A DNA stretch of 64,000 nt from the NCBI RefSeq assembly GCF_003597395.2, contig NC_133777.1, positions 59,768,791 through 59,832,790 on the forward strand. The letters are read 5' to 3'. The notes under the pieces were generated by a model that was given only the letters and a program-made list of their open reading frames with translations, searched no databases and was not told the origin of the DNA. Position 1 is the first letter of the stretch, and every line of letters begins with the position of its first letter. Source of the DNA: Chelonoidis abingdonii (lineage: Eukaryota > Chordata > Testudines > Testudinidae). Shown here in pieces: positions 1 to 11,465 of the stretch. A program made the position numbers and the translations under genes.

Positions 1-1361
1 CTGTGGCAAGTCCAGGCAGGTCCATGCTGGGGCTGGCGCCTGGGGAGGGGTGCCTCTCCCCACTGTGGCAGGTCTGCACTGGGCCTGGTGGGGAGAGGTG
101 ACTCTGCTCGCCACAGCCCTGAGCCCTTGCGTGGGGCTTAAGAGGCAGCTGTGCAGCTTAGAGGGAACTTAAGTCACAACACCCCTATATCTGACCCCGG
201 GGCTGGCTGGACCAAATTTGAATGGTATTGTGATCCTGCATGCCAGGTCACGATTAGGGTGACCAGATGTCCTGATTTCATAGGGATAGTCCTGATATTT
301 GGGGCTTTTTCTGATACAGGTGCCTATTACCTCCACCTCCTGTACTGATTTTTCACAGTTCCTAAATGGTCACTCTAGTCACTTGCTGAAATTCGGTATG
401 AGTCAAATTTCAGTGGTGTTGTGACCAAGCAACTGGAGCGACACAGCAGGGCTTGCCCACAGCAGCCATACTGATTTAGTACAGGACTACTGCTTACAAG
501 TGGTTGAGTCAGAGCCCTTCCTCCCCCCGCCCAACTCCACAGCCTATGGAACTTTGAGCAAGTGCTAAAATATTGGGGGTTTTGGTGCCCCATGGTTGCT
601 ACCACTGCTGCTGTGGTGCCAGGCACAGGAACTGAGAGCAGGGGGATTGTCTCTCCTTTGCTCTCAGTGCTCCCGCTATTGGCTTCCAAGCAGTGGAGGA
701 ACAGGAGGAAGCTGCCTTACTGGAATGTAGAATGTACAACAGGGAGCCTGGTGGGGAGGGCCTGAGACATGGAGAGATCAAATGAGAGGCCCCGGGTGGG
801 AATGGGAGCTTGAAGGGCTGCGGGAGGCTGGACTGGCTGGGCAAGAATATGAGGACTGAAAGCCAGAGATTGGCAGGGTGTGTGTGAAGCCAGTTGAAAG
901 GGGTAGATGGGACAAGCAGGTAGAGACAAGGGCAAAAGAGGTAGTGCTGGGGGGGAATAGGGGTATAAGTGTCTGTGACCACTACCGCACACTAACCTCT
1001 GGAGGTTGAAAAAGAACCCAAAATTGCTGAGTCTCACCATTCGTCTGCTGTCAGCAAAGATCCATGAAAGCCAGTGACAAACCGTGTCTCATCCCCCTTC
1101 GGCGGCTGGTTCACATAGAGATTAACAGACTACTGCCATTAGCAGTTATTCGATTAGCTCAAGTGGCAGAAGTCTACATTGTGCGTCTAAAAGTTCTAAC
1201 CCTACTGATGAGCCATTTGGGCATCAGTATCATGCCACATAAAGAAATTTCCATTTCTTTCAGGAAAGCCTAGGGAAGTAGACACCAAAAACTAAACATG
1301 AGGTTGCAAAGTCAAGCACTCAAAAGATAGGAAACGCCAGAATTAAGGTTGCTTGTGCAAC
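1..1361. other. unassigned GC-richer intergenic DNA
   Basis: Apart from the MITE at 255-377 I recognise nothing. The moderately GC-rich stretch 560-1060 has short open frames on both strands without family resemblance, and is probably old repeat or retrogene debris. Confidence 0.4.
255..377. mobile_element. hAT-like MITE, decayed copy
   Basis: Begins TAGGGTGACCAGATGTCC and ends TGGTCACTCTA, inverted termini of the same family as the copy at 20727-20842. Flanks GTCACGAT and GTCACTTG share 5 of 8 bases, a decayed 8-bp target duplication. Confidence 0.7.
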
Positions 1362-1363
1362 CT

Positions 1364-1525
1364 AGGTTCTTCTTTGAGTGTTTGCTGATGTTGTCGGAGA
1401 TTTTTGCCTTAGCAGTATCTGTAGGGTCAGCAGTGGCGCCTCCTTGCGTGCCACACTCATGCATTGGTATATCAGGCGCTACCAACCTTATGCCCTCTCA
1501 GTTCCTTCTTACAGCCCGTGGTGTT
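1364..1525. repeat. DIRS 5' inverted terminal repeat
   Basis: GGAGATTTTTGCC, GGGTCAGCAGTGGCGCCTCC, CAGGCGCTACC and CCTCTCAGTTCCTTCTT recur in the same order in the reverse complement of 6288-6460 with about 80% identity by eye. Confidence 0.8.
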
Positions 1526-1619
1526 AGTTGGAGTGCTTTCCCTTGCATTCCAGGAGCTAGCAGTTTTCGTCTATTGTCTTAGAGCCTTAGGGTAAGCCAG
1601 CCACTAAGACTCCTTAGGG

Positions 1620-2705
1620 GGAAGTGGAGTGCCGCCAATCCCCCGAGGTGAAGCAGCACTCTCCACCTCCGTGCCACAAGTCACCAGAGCTACAACCTGG
1701 ATGCTGTGGGGCTCGTCCTCGGTCACCAGCACCACGTTCCCGGTCACCGCTGTCTCAACGCAGATCGCCTAAAGCAAGATGCTGGTCGCCATACTATCGA
1801 CACTGCTCACCATCCTGCAGATAGTCTTCTGGGCACCGGTCCCAGTCACCCGCATAGTGGGAGTGCTCCCCGTCACATCTTAAGTCCGGTCCCTAACAGC
1901 AACAGCCAGCAAGCAGACCCAGGCATTGACGGCCCCACCGTGGTCACTGGAAAGGAATTCCTCTGGCACAGAAGCCCAGTTCAGCCTCTCTCCTGGTCTG
2001 CACCAGCGTGAATGGGCACCCAAGGCTGCGTCAATGTCGATGTCACTGACTTGGCAGCATGGCCAGTGACCTTAGTGGAGCGCATAGGGAGTGCTGGTTG
2101 TGGCGATGCCCCCTTCTCACCACTCATCGGCCGCCACCTCGGAGCAACAGCTGGCGGCACTGATGGCACTGGGCTCGGTGCATGAGGCACACCCAGTGGT
2201 TGGAGCAGAGCGAACAGTGCCCACCGCTAAGCAGGAAGATGCCCTGGAACCTCCCCCAGCGCAGTCATTGTCCTTGCCCCCGGATGAGACAATTGCAGGA
2301 CCCTTAAGGGCAAGCCCACCAGATGATTTCAAAGAACATCAGGCCCTGCTGTATCAGGTGGCCGAGAACTTGGGCCTGGAAGTAGAGGAAATGGCTGAGC
2401 GGATGGACACCTTGTTTAACCTCCTGTCAGCTCCACCCCAACACTATTGGTGCACGATGGTGTTCTTAAGATTGCCAAGGATCTTTGGCAAACTTCGTCC
2501 TCCATCCCTCCCACCTCACAGAAGGGCGAACAGAAGCACTTTGTCCAGGCTGAGGGGTGTGAGTACCTCTATACCCACCCTCCCTCCCTCAGTCTCGCTG
2601 GTGGTCTCTGCGGCCAATGAAAGAGACAAATGGGGGCATACCAGTTTGATTCCCAAAAGCAAAGAGCCCAAACTGTTGGATCTGTTTGGGAGAAAGATTT
2701 TATGA
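1620..2705 (+). pseudogene. DIRS gag-like remnant
   Basis: First part is Arg/Ser/Pro-rich (RSRSPLSQRRSPKA), later part reads KEHQALLYQVAENLGLEVEE then MAERMDTLFNLLSAPP, typical of the first ORF of turtle DIRS elements. Frames are interrupted. The function of this ORF is poorly known; a nucleic-acid-binding Gag role is inferred from the basic composition. Confidence 0.55.
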
Positions 2706-3539
2706 GACAGCCAGTTTGCAGTTCTGGTTGGCAAACTATCAGCCCCTCTTGGGCCGTTACAACTTTAACTTATGGTACTCTCCGTAAGTTCGAGTCCCTT
2801 CCACAGGGTTTGGCCTAAGAATTTGGCACCCTGGTGGAGGAGGGCACTGTGGCTGCCAGGTGCTCCCTTCAGATGACCTGGGACATGGCAGACTCAGCAG
2901 CCCAGGTGATCACGTTGGTGGTGGTGATGAGGCACAACTTCTGACTGCAGGTCTCTCCCTGGAAATGCTGACCTCCATCCAAGATCTCCAACTGGATGGG
3001 AATGGTCTCTTTTCAGACTAGACTGATGCAAGACTGCATGGACTGAAGGACACCAGGCCCACTCTTCTCTCACTGGGAATGCATACATCAAAGCCTGCGA
3101 GGAAGCAGTTCCAGCTGCCCCCGCCACCTAAGCCCTGGCAGTCTTGCCAGGGGCCTGCAAGAAAAAGGGACAGAGACGTTAGTTCAGCCGCCGTTGCCCT
3201 TCTTCCTCCCACTCATCTGCGCAGCCCAGTCCAGCAAAACACTCCAGGGACCAGAAGCACTCGAACTAAAGGTGTGGTTGAGAGCGACACTGCAGTCACT
3301 GTCCAAAATCCTCCCTGCTCTTTCCTCAACAGTCTGAGTCCTCTCCATTTGGCCTGGTCCCAAGTCACCTGGGACCATTGGGTGCTGGATATAGCATCTC
3401 ATGGTTACACCCTGCAATTTTTGGCTGTCCTTTCCTCCCATCCCCTCTCCTTCTCGTCTCTCTCCATGGACCCTTCTCATCAGCAACTTCTCATTCAGAA
3501 GGTCTAGAACTTCCTGTGCCCGGGGGTGGTGGAGGAGGT

Positions 3540-4080
3540 CCCTCGGGACATGAGGGGAAAGGGTTTATACTCCCACTACTTCCTAATCCCAAAGGCAAAA
3601 GGGTGTCTCAGGCCATTCTGAATCCACGATACCTCAACAAGTCTATGGTTTCCCTGGAGTCCATTATTCCCTCCCTGAATCCTGCAGACTGGTACACCAC
3701 CCTTGACTTGAATGATGCCTTTTTTCCACATCTCTATAGTCCAAAGTCACAGACGTTTCCTCCAGTTTATAGTGGGTGATTGCCATTTCCAATTCATGCT
3801 GCTCCCCTATGGTGCTGGTGGCCGGTTACCTCAGACATCAAGGGGTCTAGGTCTTCCCATACCTCAACGACTGGCTCACCTAGGGCAAGTCCCAGAACCA
3901 AGTACAGAGAAGTCTCGATCTGGTGCGTTTCATCTGCCACGAGCGAGGCATGTTGATAAACGAGAAAATATCCACCTTAAGGCCAATCCAACGCGGAGTT
4001 TATTGGAGCGGTTCTCAACTCCACGTGAGCCAGAGCCTTCCTCCCAGAGGTGCGTTTTCAGGCCATGTTGGATCTGATCT
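3540..4080 (+). pseudogene. DIRS reverse transcriptase remnant
   Basis: LLPNPKGKRVSQAILNPRYLN then LNPADWYTTLDLNDAFFP is the RT fingers/palm start (D of TLDLNDAFF is motif A). Downstream, in another frame, LLPYGA and FPYLNDWLT: the catalytic box normally reads Y-L-D-D, so one of the two Asp is Asn. Frameshifts near 3775 and 3840 split the domain. Confidence 0.8.
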
Positions 4081-4310
4081 CACCATGGCTCACACCTGCC
4101 TGCGGTTGTTGGGCCACATGGCTGCCTGTACTTATGTGGTCAGTCATGCCTGACTCCACCTCTGGCCTCTGCAAGCGTGGCTGGCGTTGCTTTACACCAC
4201 CACCAGACATGATCTAGACTGAGTGGTCAGGCTGCCGGATCACATCCTGTCGTCCCTGGATTGGTGGTTGGACGCTGGGTTGGTATTGCAGGGAGTCCCC
4301 TTCATGATCC

Positions 4311-4645
4311 CATCCCCATCGTTGACCCTTGTCTCCGATGCTTCAGACCTGGGCTGGGGAGCCCACCTGGGCAAACTGAGCATCCAGGGCTGATGTGTGT
4401 GGGACGATTTGGCCCTCCACATCAACGTCAGAGAGCTCAGAGCGGTTCACCTGGTCTGCCAGGCCTTCTTGCCCCACCTGAGGGGCAAGGTAGTGCAGGT
4501 CCTGATGGACAATACCACCACAATGTATTACATCAACAAACAGGGCGGAGCCAGGTCGTCAGCCCTCTGCCAAGAAGCTCTCAACCTTTGGCACTTCTGT
4601 GTGCAGCATATGCGCACATGCCCAGCACCAAGAATGTGCTAGTGG
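4311..4645 (+). pseudogene. DIRS RNase H remnant
   Basis: SLTLVSDASDLGWGAHLG (the D and following residues are the RNase H start motif) ends at an in-frame TGA near 4390. In another frame follow INVRELRAVHLVCQAFL and MDNTTTMYYINKQGG, carrying the conserved Glu (REL) and Asp (DNTT). Frame break lies near 4390-4400. Confidence 0.8.
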
Positions 4646-5094
4646 ATCGCCTCAGCAGAACCTTCTCGTCTCACCACAAGTGCTCCCTCCATCCGGGGGC
4701 AGCCAGTATGATCTTACGGAAGTGAGGGACTCCCCAGGCGGACTTGCTCGTGTCCTGCCAGAACAGGAAATGCCACGTGTTCTGTTCACTCCAGGGGATG
4801 GACGGGAGTTCCCTGTCAGATGCTTCCTACATCCGTGGTCAGGGGCCCTGATGTTCATCTTCCCGCCAGTGCCATTGATCCACAGAGTCCTAGTGAAAAT
4901 CAAGCGGGACAAGGCAAAAGTTATTCTGATAACTCCCAAGTGGCTTTGCCAGGACTGGTTAGGCACACAGCTGGACCTTTCGGTAGCCAAGCCGCTGCGA
5001 CTTCCTCTCTGGCCGTACTTGTCTCAGAATCATAGCAGTCTCCTGCACCTGAACCTGGAGGTGCTGCACTTCATAGCATGGCTGCTGCGTGGCT

Positions 5095-6130
5095 AAATGC
5101 GGACGAGCGGGATGTTTGACCCAAGTGCAACAGGCCTTGCTGGGTAGCAGAAAACCCAGCATCAGAGTGACCTATTGGGCAAAATGGAAAAGGTTTATGT
5201 GCTGGGCCTGGGATTGGTATGTCCAGGCCAAGCAAGCCTCCCTGCAGGTGATCCTGGACTATCTCCTGCACCTCAAGCTCCAGGGCTTGTCACTGTTGTT
5301 AGGGTCCACCTGGCTGCTATTTCGGCTTTCCACTCTCCGTTCCAAGACAGGTCGATCTTCACTCATGACATGACGGCCTGATTCCTGAAAGGTGTGGAGC
5401 ATCTTTACCCACATGTCTGGGATCTGGTCCCTCTCTAGGATTGGAATCTTGTGCTGTTAAGGCTCATGGGAATTCCATTTGAGCACCCGGCTTCCTGCTC
5501 TCTTCTCCTTCTCTCCTGGAAGGTGGTGTTCCTGGTGGCAATTACATCCACCTGCGGAGTATCTGAACTCAGGGTGCTTACATTGGAACCGCCCGATACA
5601 GTGTTCTACAAGGACAAGGTCCAGTTGCAGCCGCACCTGGCATTCCTGCCAAAGGTAGTTTCCCAGTTTTGTATCTGCCAGGACATTTTCTTACCAGTTT
5701 TCTTTCCGAAGCCCCATAGTCCCAAAGAGGAGTGCAGGTTACACGCCCTGGATGTTTAGAGGGCGCTGGCCTTTTATATTGACAGGACACGGCCTTTCCG
5801 TAAGTCTCCGCAACTGTTTGTTGCTGTGGCAGACAGGATAAAAGGTCACCCAGTGTCTGCTCAGAGGATTTCATCCTGGATTACAGCCTGCATCTGATAC
5901 TGCTATGAGCTCGTGAGTGTGCCTCCACTGATGATAGTCAAAGTGTAATCAACTAGAGTACAAGCGTCATCAGCGGCCTTCTTGGCTCATGTGCCGATCC
6001 AAGAGATCTATAGAGCTGCTATGTGGTCGTCTGTCCACAAGTTTACATCCCATTATGCACTTATCCAGCAGGCCTGGGATGATGCTGGCTTCGGCCGGGC
6101 AGCGCTGCTCGCTACAAAAGTGTGAACTCC
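5095..6130 (+). pseudogene. DIRS tyrosine recombinase remnant
   Basis: N-terminal SAM-like part: TQVQQALLGSRKPSIRVTYW then AKWKRF, and ILDYLLHLKLQGLS. Catalytic part: VAITSTCGVSELRVL, where the first catalytic Arg (normally R-V-S-E-L) is Gly. After a stop near 5760 come RALAFYIDRTRPFRKSPQLF and STRVQASSAAFLAHVPIQEI then YRAAMWSSVHKFTSHYA; the catalytic His expected before STR is a stop codon, while Arg and the nucleophilic Tyr (SHY) remain. Clearly dead. Confidence 0.82.
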
Positions 6131-6287
6131 AAGCCCACCTCCATTGGCACTGCTTCTGAGTCACTTAGAATAGAATCGACATGAGCAAGCAATTGAAGAA
6201 GAAAAAACAGTTACTTACCTTTTATAACTGTTGTTCTTCAAGATATATTGCTCGTGTCCATTCTATTACCCGTACTCCTGCCCCTCT

Positions 6288-6472
6288 GTCAGAGTTGCCA
6301 GCAAGAAGGAGCTGAGAGGGTGTAGGGTCGGCAGCGCCTGATGTACATATGTATGAGCGCGGCACTCAAGGGGGCGCCACAGCTGACCCTATGGCCACCA
6401 CTAAGGCAAAAATCTCCAGCGATTGCACACTTGGACATGAACAACACTTCTTGAAGAACTGTTACGAAAGGT
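6288..6472. repeat. DIRS 3' inverted terminal repeat
   Basis: Reverse complement matches the 5' terminal repeat from the outer GTTCTTC block inward through GGAGATTTTTGCCTTAG, GGGTCAGCTGTGGCGCC and CAGGCGCTGCC. Defines the right edge of the element. Confidence 0.8.
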
Positions 6473-7119
6473 AGGTGACCATTTTTTATTCCCTCCCGTT
6501 TAACCTGCATGTGCCAAAAAGCTGAGGAAGAAAAATAGTGAACTACGACAATGCTTACAGTGTCAGGTTTGGTTTCAGCCATGCCCTTTCCCCTGACTCA
6601 GACAGCCCTTGATTAAATATTGTAAATGCAGTATCTCTATTTACATGCTTGGAAACCTTGTAATAGAAACTTTATTGACACATTTTTTATAGTCCTATAA
6701 AACGAGCTGATATGACCATCTGGCTTCAGAGAGGGACATACACCAATTTATTTTAGGTTAATACTCTTTCATTCTGTAGCCTGTCACTTTTTATGGATTC
6801 TTTATTTGTAGCAGTCTTGCATTCTATTGTACTCACACTTTAGGATCTTGTCATTTTAAGTCCTTGCATCCTGGGATGGGAATAAGCACTTAAAAGCACT
6901 GAGTTTAATTACTCTCTCAGTTGTTATTAATTAGTCAGGCAAATTAAGTGGACATTTAATTAACTATGTTGTCACTTCAAGATGGAAGCAGAGTCCAAAC
7001 ACTTTAAACTGGTTTTGTGTTCATTTACCTCAATTAGTCAGAAAGTGTTGAGTAAATCAGGTCATTTAGTTGTTTAACGATACAACTAAGTTACTATTTA
7101 TGTTGCAGTACAGCCCAGA
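6473..7119. other. intergenic, nothing recognised
   Basis: AT-rich single-copy-looking DNA after the DIRS element. No gene, RNA or repeat that I can support. Confidence 0.5.
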
Positions 7120-7660
7120 AGCTCTCATCCAGATCCATGCTGCACTGCGCTAGGTGCTGTACAAATACAGCTCTAAAAACCTCTCTAAGATACGGTCTTT
7201 CCACTCCATCCGCACAGCTACTGCTCTCATATCGCAACTACTGCAACATCATCTTCTTTAGACTTGACACGTGCAACCCGGCCCTGCTTATATCCTTTCA
7301 AAATGCTGCTGCAAAAATTGTTGCCCTAGCCCATCACTTTGACCATGTCACCCCTTTCTTTGTATCTCTCCATCTGCCCCACAACATCCAACACCAACTA
7401 CTTGTCTACATGTTCTAGGCCTTTTACAGACCCATCTCCATCCAGCATACTCTCTCCTGTGCTCTGGAGATGTTGACTCCTGCCTTTGCTCAGCCAGCAA
7501 TGCTAGGCCTTATTGCCCACCTGTTAAATTGTCAAACAAGTACTGTAATGCTTCCCCCCATGCTGCCCTTGTGCTTTGGAGAAAATCCCCATAAACATCT
7601 GCAACACAACTTCATTGTCTCCCTTTGGATCCCTTCTGACAACTCTCTTTTGAGATGATG
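7120..7660 (+). mobile_element. LINE reverse-transcriptase C-terminal fragment
   Basis: Translates to SYRNYCNIIFFRLDTCNPAL, FQNAAAKIVALAHHFDHVTP and then QHNFIVSLWIPSDNSLLR with stops between. The N-Y-C-N, Q-N-A-A-A-K and H-V-T-P pattern is that of the region after the RT palm in L2/CR1-like LINEs. Family not resolved; no other part of a LINE is nearby. Confidence 0.5.
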
Positions 7661-7799
7661 CTTACAAAAATCTTGATGGTTAGGCAGCTGATGAGTTGGG
7701 ATCCCAGTGTATCGTGTTGACCAGCACTGTATCATTTCTCTGTGTTCCTGTGTCTGCATGTATCCACCAGTTGTCTCTTGTCTCTTATGTGGATGGATT

Positions 7800-7975
7800 G
7801 TCCTACAAGGGAAAATTTTACCAGTTGAAGAAGAATACTGGTATAGTTAAACTACTGTATGTGTAGTTATACCAGTATAAACTAAGATGTGAGTTTAAAT
7901 CAAGCTCGATATACCCGTCTAACTACATTTTTTTACAGAAAGGAGGTTTTTTTTTTTGTTTTTTTTTTCAATCTA
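7800..7975. repeat. probable MITE fragment and T-rich tract
   Basis: ACTGGTATAGTTAAACTAC and its near inverted copy GTAGTTATACCAGTAT lie 10 bases apart, a hairpin typical of Harbinger-like MITEs here. It runs into an interrupted T tract at 7929-7969. Confidence 0.4.
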
Positions 7976-7984
7976 GCGTATATT

Positions 7985-8275
7985 ACTTTGGAAGGGGTAC
8001 CACCCCCAACCCTGCTCCCAGCCCTTCCACACAGCTGTCTCTCCTGTCTGGGGTCTGTACAGCCCCACCGAAGGATGGGGCTGGGGGCAGTACCGGTACA
8101 GCCGCGCCGGAGGAACTGCCGGCACAGGGTTCTGGCTCGTGAGACTGTCAGCCCCACGTTCTGCTCCTTTAATCGCTGCGGTTCCCAGGAGAGCCCTGCA
8201 GTTCAGCAGATATCGATTTCTGTCTACAGATATCCACATCTGCGGATAGACATTTGTATCTGCACAGGGCTCTAC
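7985..8275. repeat. GC-rich interspersed repeat, unclassified
   Basis: A GC-rich block with sharp edges in AT-rich DNA, ending in a run of near repeats of the 9-mer TATCCACAT/TATCGATTT type (8209-8262). The style is that of reptile interspersed repeats; I cannot name the family. Confidence 0.4.
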
Positions 8276-8884
8276 AATTCATTCTTGAAAACATGTCTTT
8301 CCAGTATGGCATACTGGCAATAAATGTCTTAATGGTACAGTGTACCTGACCGCACTGGCTTACTTGCACTACTGAATCCAGTGTATAATAATATTCTGTT
8401 TACATGAGTTGCATATGAGAGCTTGTTCTAGCATACAGAGATTTTAAATTAAATGGATTTAGCCAGGAAAACAAAAGCCATTGGAGAAGCAGCAGCTTGG
8501 CAGTCCAGCCACATAATCGATCGTTTACTGCATCTCAAGGAGTAAGGTATCTGGACCCTCAGGAGCATGATGAATCGCCACTTTCTGCCAAGTCATCCTG
8601 CCACGCCCTGTCTTTCCAGCAACCAGACATAGTAAGGCTTGTGGTGGGTTCTAGTTAGCTCCTTAGTTAAATGGGCACTTTAGACACCCCTACCTCCAAA
8701 GCAGATTGGCCTCTGCTAAGAGGCCAGTTCTGGGAAGGAAGAGGTTGGAACAATGGCCTTATTCTCCTATGGAAGTATTGTTTGTTTTAGTAATGTATGT
8801 GTAAAACCATGTCTGAAACGGCAGCTTTTGTCCTTTAATCTATAGACACCATCTTTGGGGAACTTAATTTGCAGTGCTCTAGAT

Positions 8885-9150
8885 TAATAGTTTAAGGCCA
8901 GAAGGAATCATTCGATCATCTAGTCTGATCTTGTGTATATCACAGGCCATTACATTTCACCTACATTTCATTGTGTATTGAGCAGAGGACTTGTGTTTCA
9001 CTGAAGCATATCTTCCAGAAAGGCCTCTGGTCTTGATTTGAAGACCTCAAGAGATGAAGAATCCACCACCTAACTGGGTCACTTGTTCCATTTGTTAAAT
9101 CACCTTCACTGTTCATTTGAATTCATCTGGCTTGAGTGTCCAATGAGCAA
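8885..9150 (-). mobile_element. CR1 LINE 3' end fragment
   Basis: Reads, as its reverse complement, like the CR1 3' UTR: GGCCAGAAGGAATCATTCGA, CATCTAGTCTGATCTTGTGT, ACAGGCCATTACATTT and GAAGAATCCACCACC are all hallmarks. 5'-truncated, strongly diverged. Confidence 0.75.
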
Positions 9151-9598
9151 GAGCTAGAGTGGCAAAGACTGGTAACATGATGCCCACATGGAAGCTGAGG
9201 AATTACCCTGAATGGGAACGTGGAGAGCCTAGACACGCATTTGAACACTGCCTGAAGCAGTGCCCCTTGTCAACATGCTGTACCTTGGCGGAACTGTGTG
9301 AGATACATGACACCACGAGGTCTTGGCTGCAATTCTGGAGTGAGAAGCTACAATGATGAACCACCATTGGTTTTGTTATGCTTTTCTCGGCTAAATTAAA
9401 GAGACTCAGTGCTTTCCCCCCCTGAAATTACCCAGACACTATAATCAATTCACCTCTTAATCTTTTTGATAAAGATAAACAGAACTCTTTAAGGTCTCTC
9501 ACTGTAAGGCATTTTCATAAGCCTTTGAATCAGTTGCACAGCCTCATTTAGGTTTCTCAGTCATGTTTGAAGTACCAAAGAATAAACTTCCAGGATCC
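9151..9598. other. intergenic, nothing clear
   Basis: May continue the CR1 fragment at its left edge; otherwise no feature I can support. Confidence 0.4.
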
Positions 9599-9599
9599 T

Positions 9600-9624
9600 A
9601 AAAAAAAAAAAAAAAAAGGGGGGT

Positions 9625-9670
<46 letters not shown>
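9600..9670. repeat. A18 tract followed by a long G homopolymer
   Basis: A run of A (9600-9617) passes directly into six G, one T (9624) and 46 uninterrupted G (9625-9670). The A tract could be a retroelement tail. The G run could fold into quadruplexes, or could be a sequencing or assembly artefact. Confidence 0.9.
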
Positions 9671-9671
<1 letters not shown>

Positions 9672-10570
9672 GATGAGAGAAGCTGGCACAATTGAGACCT
9701 ATCAATGTTTGAGAACTTTTAAGAGTATAAAGTATCCTAGAGTTATTTTTATTAAGGTACATAAATTATTTAGCAAACTACTAGCTCTAATTTCTGAGTA
9801 AGAGCTAGGGAGTGGCACTGTCAGTCTAGAAAATAGTGAAAGAAATGAAAAATGCCAAATGAACAAAGAGAAATTAAAGCCAAAGTATTGTTTTGTCATC
9901 TTACTGACGAGCTATCATAGTTTCTCCAGTGTTAATTTTCTTCCATGAGTTCACTGTCAAATCTTTTTGCTTTCAAGAATATTTTACTCCTGGATTTTCT
10001 TTACTAGCTGAGCAGACACTTCAAAATACATCTTTTCTAAGTACATTACCCTGAACTTTGCTAGGAAAAGGACTGAGGGAGAACTTTCTTCAGCAGTATA
10101 GTCTGTATAGTATCACTTTTCTTCTTAGTACAGAAATAACAAAAGCTTATGTCCACCAATGATGAGTGACTTTTTGTTGTTGTTGCATGAAAAAAAGAGA
10201 TCTTTTCCTGTCCTTCCACTCCTGTTATGTAGCAGTTATTGTTCTGCCTGTTGTAGCTTGCATTTCATTCCCTTCATGTGGCATTTAGGTAGCAGCATTA
10301 AAGATGCACTGGTTCTTCCTTGAAATCGAGACCCAGCCATTTTGAAATTCTTTTCAGAAGCTCTATTAGTTCTTTGAATTGTCACCTGAAATTCCAAAAT
10401 TTGAACATTTTTAGCACTGACCTGATTTTTCTGAAAGTTCTGTTCTCTCTGGTCAGCCATAGCCCTCAGCTTTTCCAGCTGGTTTGATCTTGGCTGCCAT
10501 TCTGTCTAGCTTTTCCTGTGCTCATCTCTCATTAGTTATCAACAGTTTTTACTTTAAAGCCTGTGGAACC
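9671..10570. other. intergenic, nothing recognised
   Basis: AT-rich DNA with short spurious frames only. Confidence 0.45.
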
Positions 10571-11130
10571 AGTGTGGGCTCGTGGATAAGAGACCAGACT
10601 AAGAATCAGAAGAAATTTTATTCCCAGCTCTGCCAATAACACACTGACAACTTGAAAAAGTCACACAATCTCTGCCTAAGGCCTGGTCTAAACAGTTGGT
10701 TTGTTTATTTTTCTTAAACCTGTATGAGTATTTTGTTCCTCCCCGACCCCACTAAACAAAAGTTGTACTAGTGCAATCCCTACCCTGGATGCAGTGATAT
10801 TGGTATAAAAGAGACTTGTATCCATATAGCTCACTCCTTTATGAGAGGGGAATAAGCATATATCAGTAGGTAGCACCTTTCCACGCATGTAACTGTCCCC
10901 ACACCCACTAGTGCGGATGCAGTGTACTAATTTAACAATGCTGGTCGAGTTAAAGCAGTACACCACCTCCCCCAACCCTGGTAGCACCATGGCTAAGGTT
11001 TTCTATAAGATGTGTGTAGCAATCGCCTTCATTTCCCAATCTGTAAAATGGGGACAAAATTGTTTCCCTCCTTCATAAAATACTTCAACAGCTATAGCTG
11101 AAATGTGTTATGTAAGTGCTAAGTGGTGAT
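10571..11130 (+). mobile_element. MIR/CORE-SINE split by a later insertion
   Basis: Left part: GTGGATAAGAGACC (A-box region), TTATTCCCAGCTCTGCC (B-box and core), AAAAAGTCACACAATCTCTG. Right part from 11028: ATTTCCCAATCTGTAAAATG then GGGACAAAATTG, the MIR 3' section. The consensus has these joined; a Harbinger-like element occupies 10680-11027. Confidence 0.75.
10680..11027. mobile_element. PIF/Harbinger-like MITE inside the MIR
   Basis: Begins GGCCTGGTCTAAAC and ends GTGTAGCAATCGCC, a decayed inverted terminus. Flanks TAA and TTC fit a mutated 3-bp target duplication. Interior has no reading frame of interest. Confidence 0.6.
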
Positions 11131-11457
11131 GTTACAGATTCAAGAGCCAACTGTATTACCCAGTACCTGGAATTTCTTTTTCAGGCTCAGTTACATCTCT
11201 TATTCTGCTCTGTAATGGCTTCATGGATAGCGAGACTATTTTTCTGCAGTTAGAGTCTAAGAAGAGGAGGGTCCAACAGTTTCTGCTTCATGATGGCAGA
11301 AGAGCAAAATCAGGTTTCTCTGTTTTTGCCCTTTCTCCGTTTTGGAATGACAGAAAACCTTACCCACAATGTTTCAGATGCTCAGAGATCACTAATAGGG
11401 CTTTGTTTAACAGAGACAGCCCAGCATGTCTCTCTTCCCCTCAGTGGCCAGACCAAC
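11131..11457. other. intergenic, nothing recognised
   Basis: No supported feature between the MIR and the hAT MITE. Confidence 0.4.
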
Positions 11458-11465
11458 ATCCAAAC

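Larger units (their letters stand above)
1362..6472 (+). mobile_element. DIRS-type retrotransposon, non-functional
   Basis: About 5.1 kb. DIRS elements combine RT and RNase H with a tyrosine recombinase instead of an integrase, and have unusual inverted terminal repeats. All are visible in order: gag-like region (about 1620-2700), RT (about 3540-4080), RNase H (about 4310-4650), tyrosine recombinase (about 5095-6130), and matching inverted ends (1364-1525 against 6288-6460). Stops and frameshifts break every domain. Typical turtle repeat content; no target-site duplication is expected for this class. Confidence 0.85.

Noticed and set aside
2091..2705. 204-codon open frame as an independent gene
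   Set aside because: Lies between the DIRS ends and upstream of its RT; it is the gag-like remnant, not a host gene.
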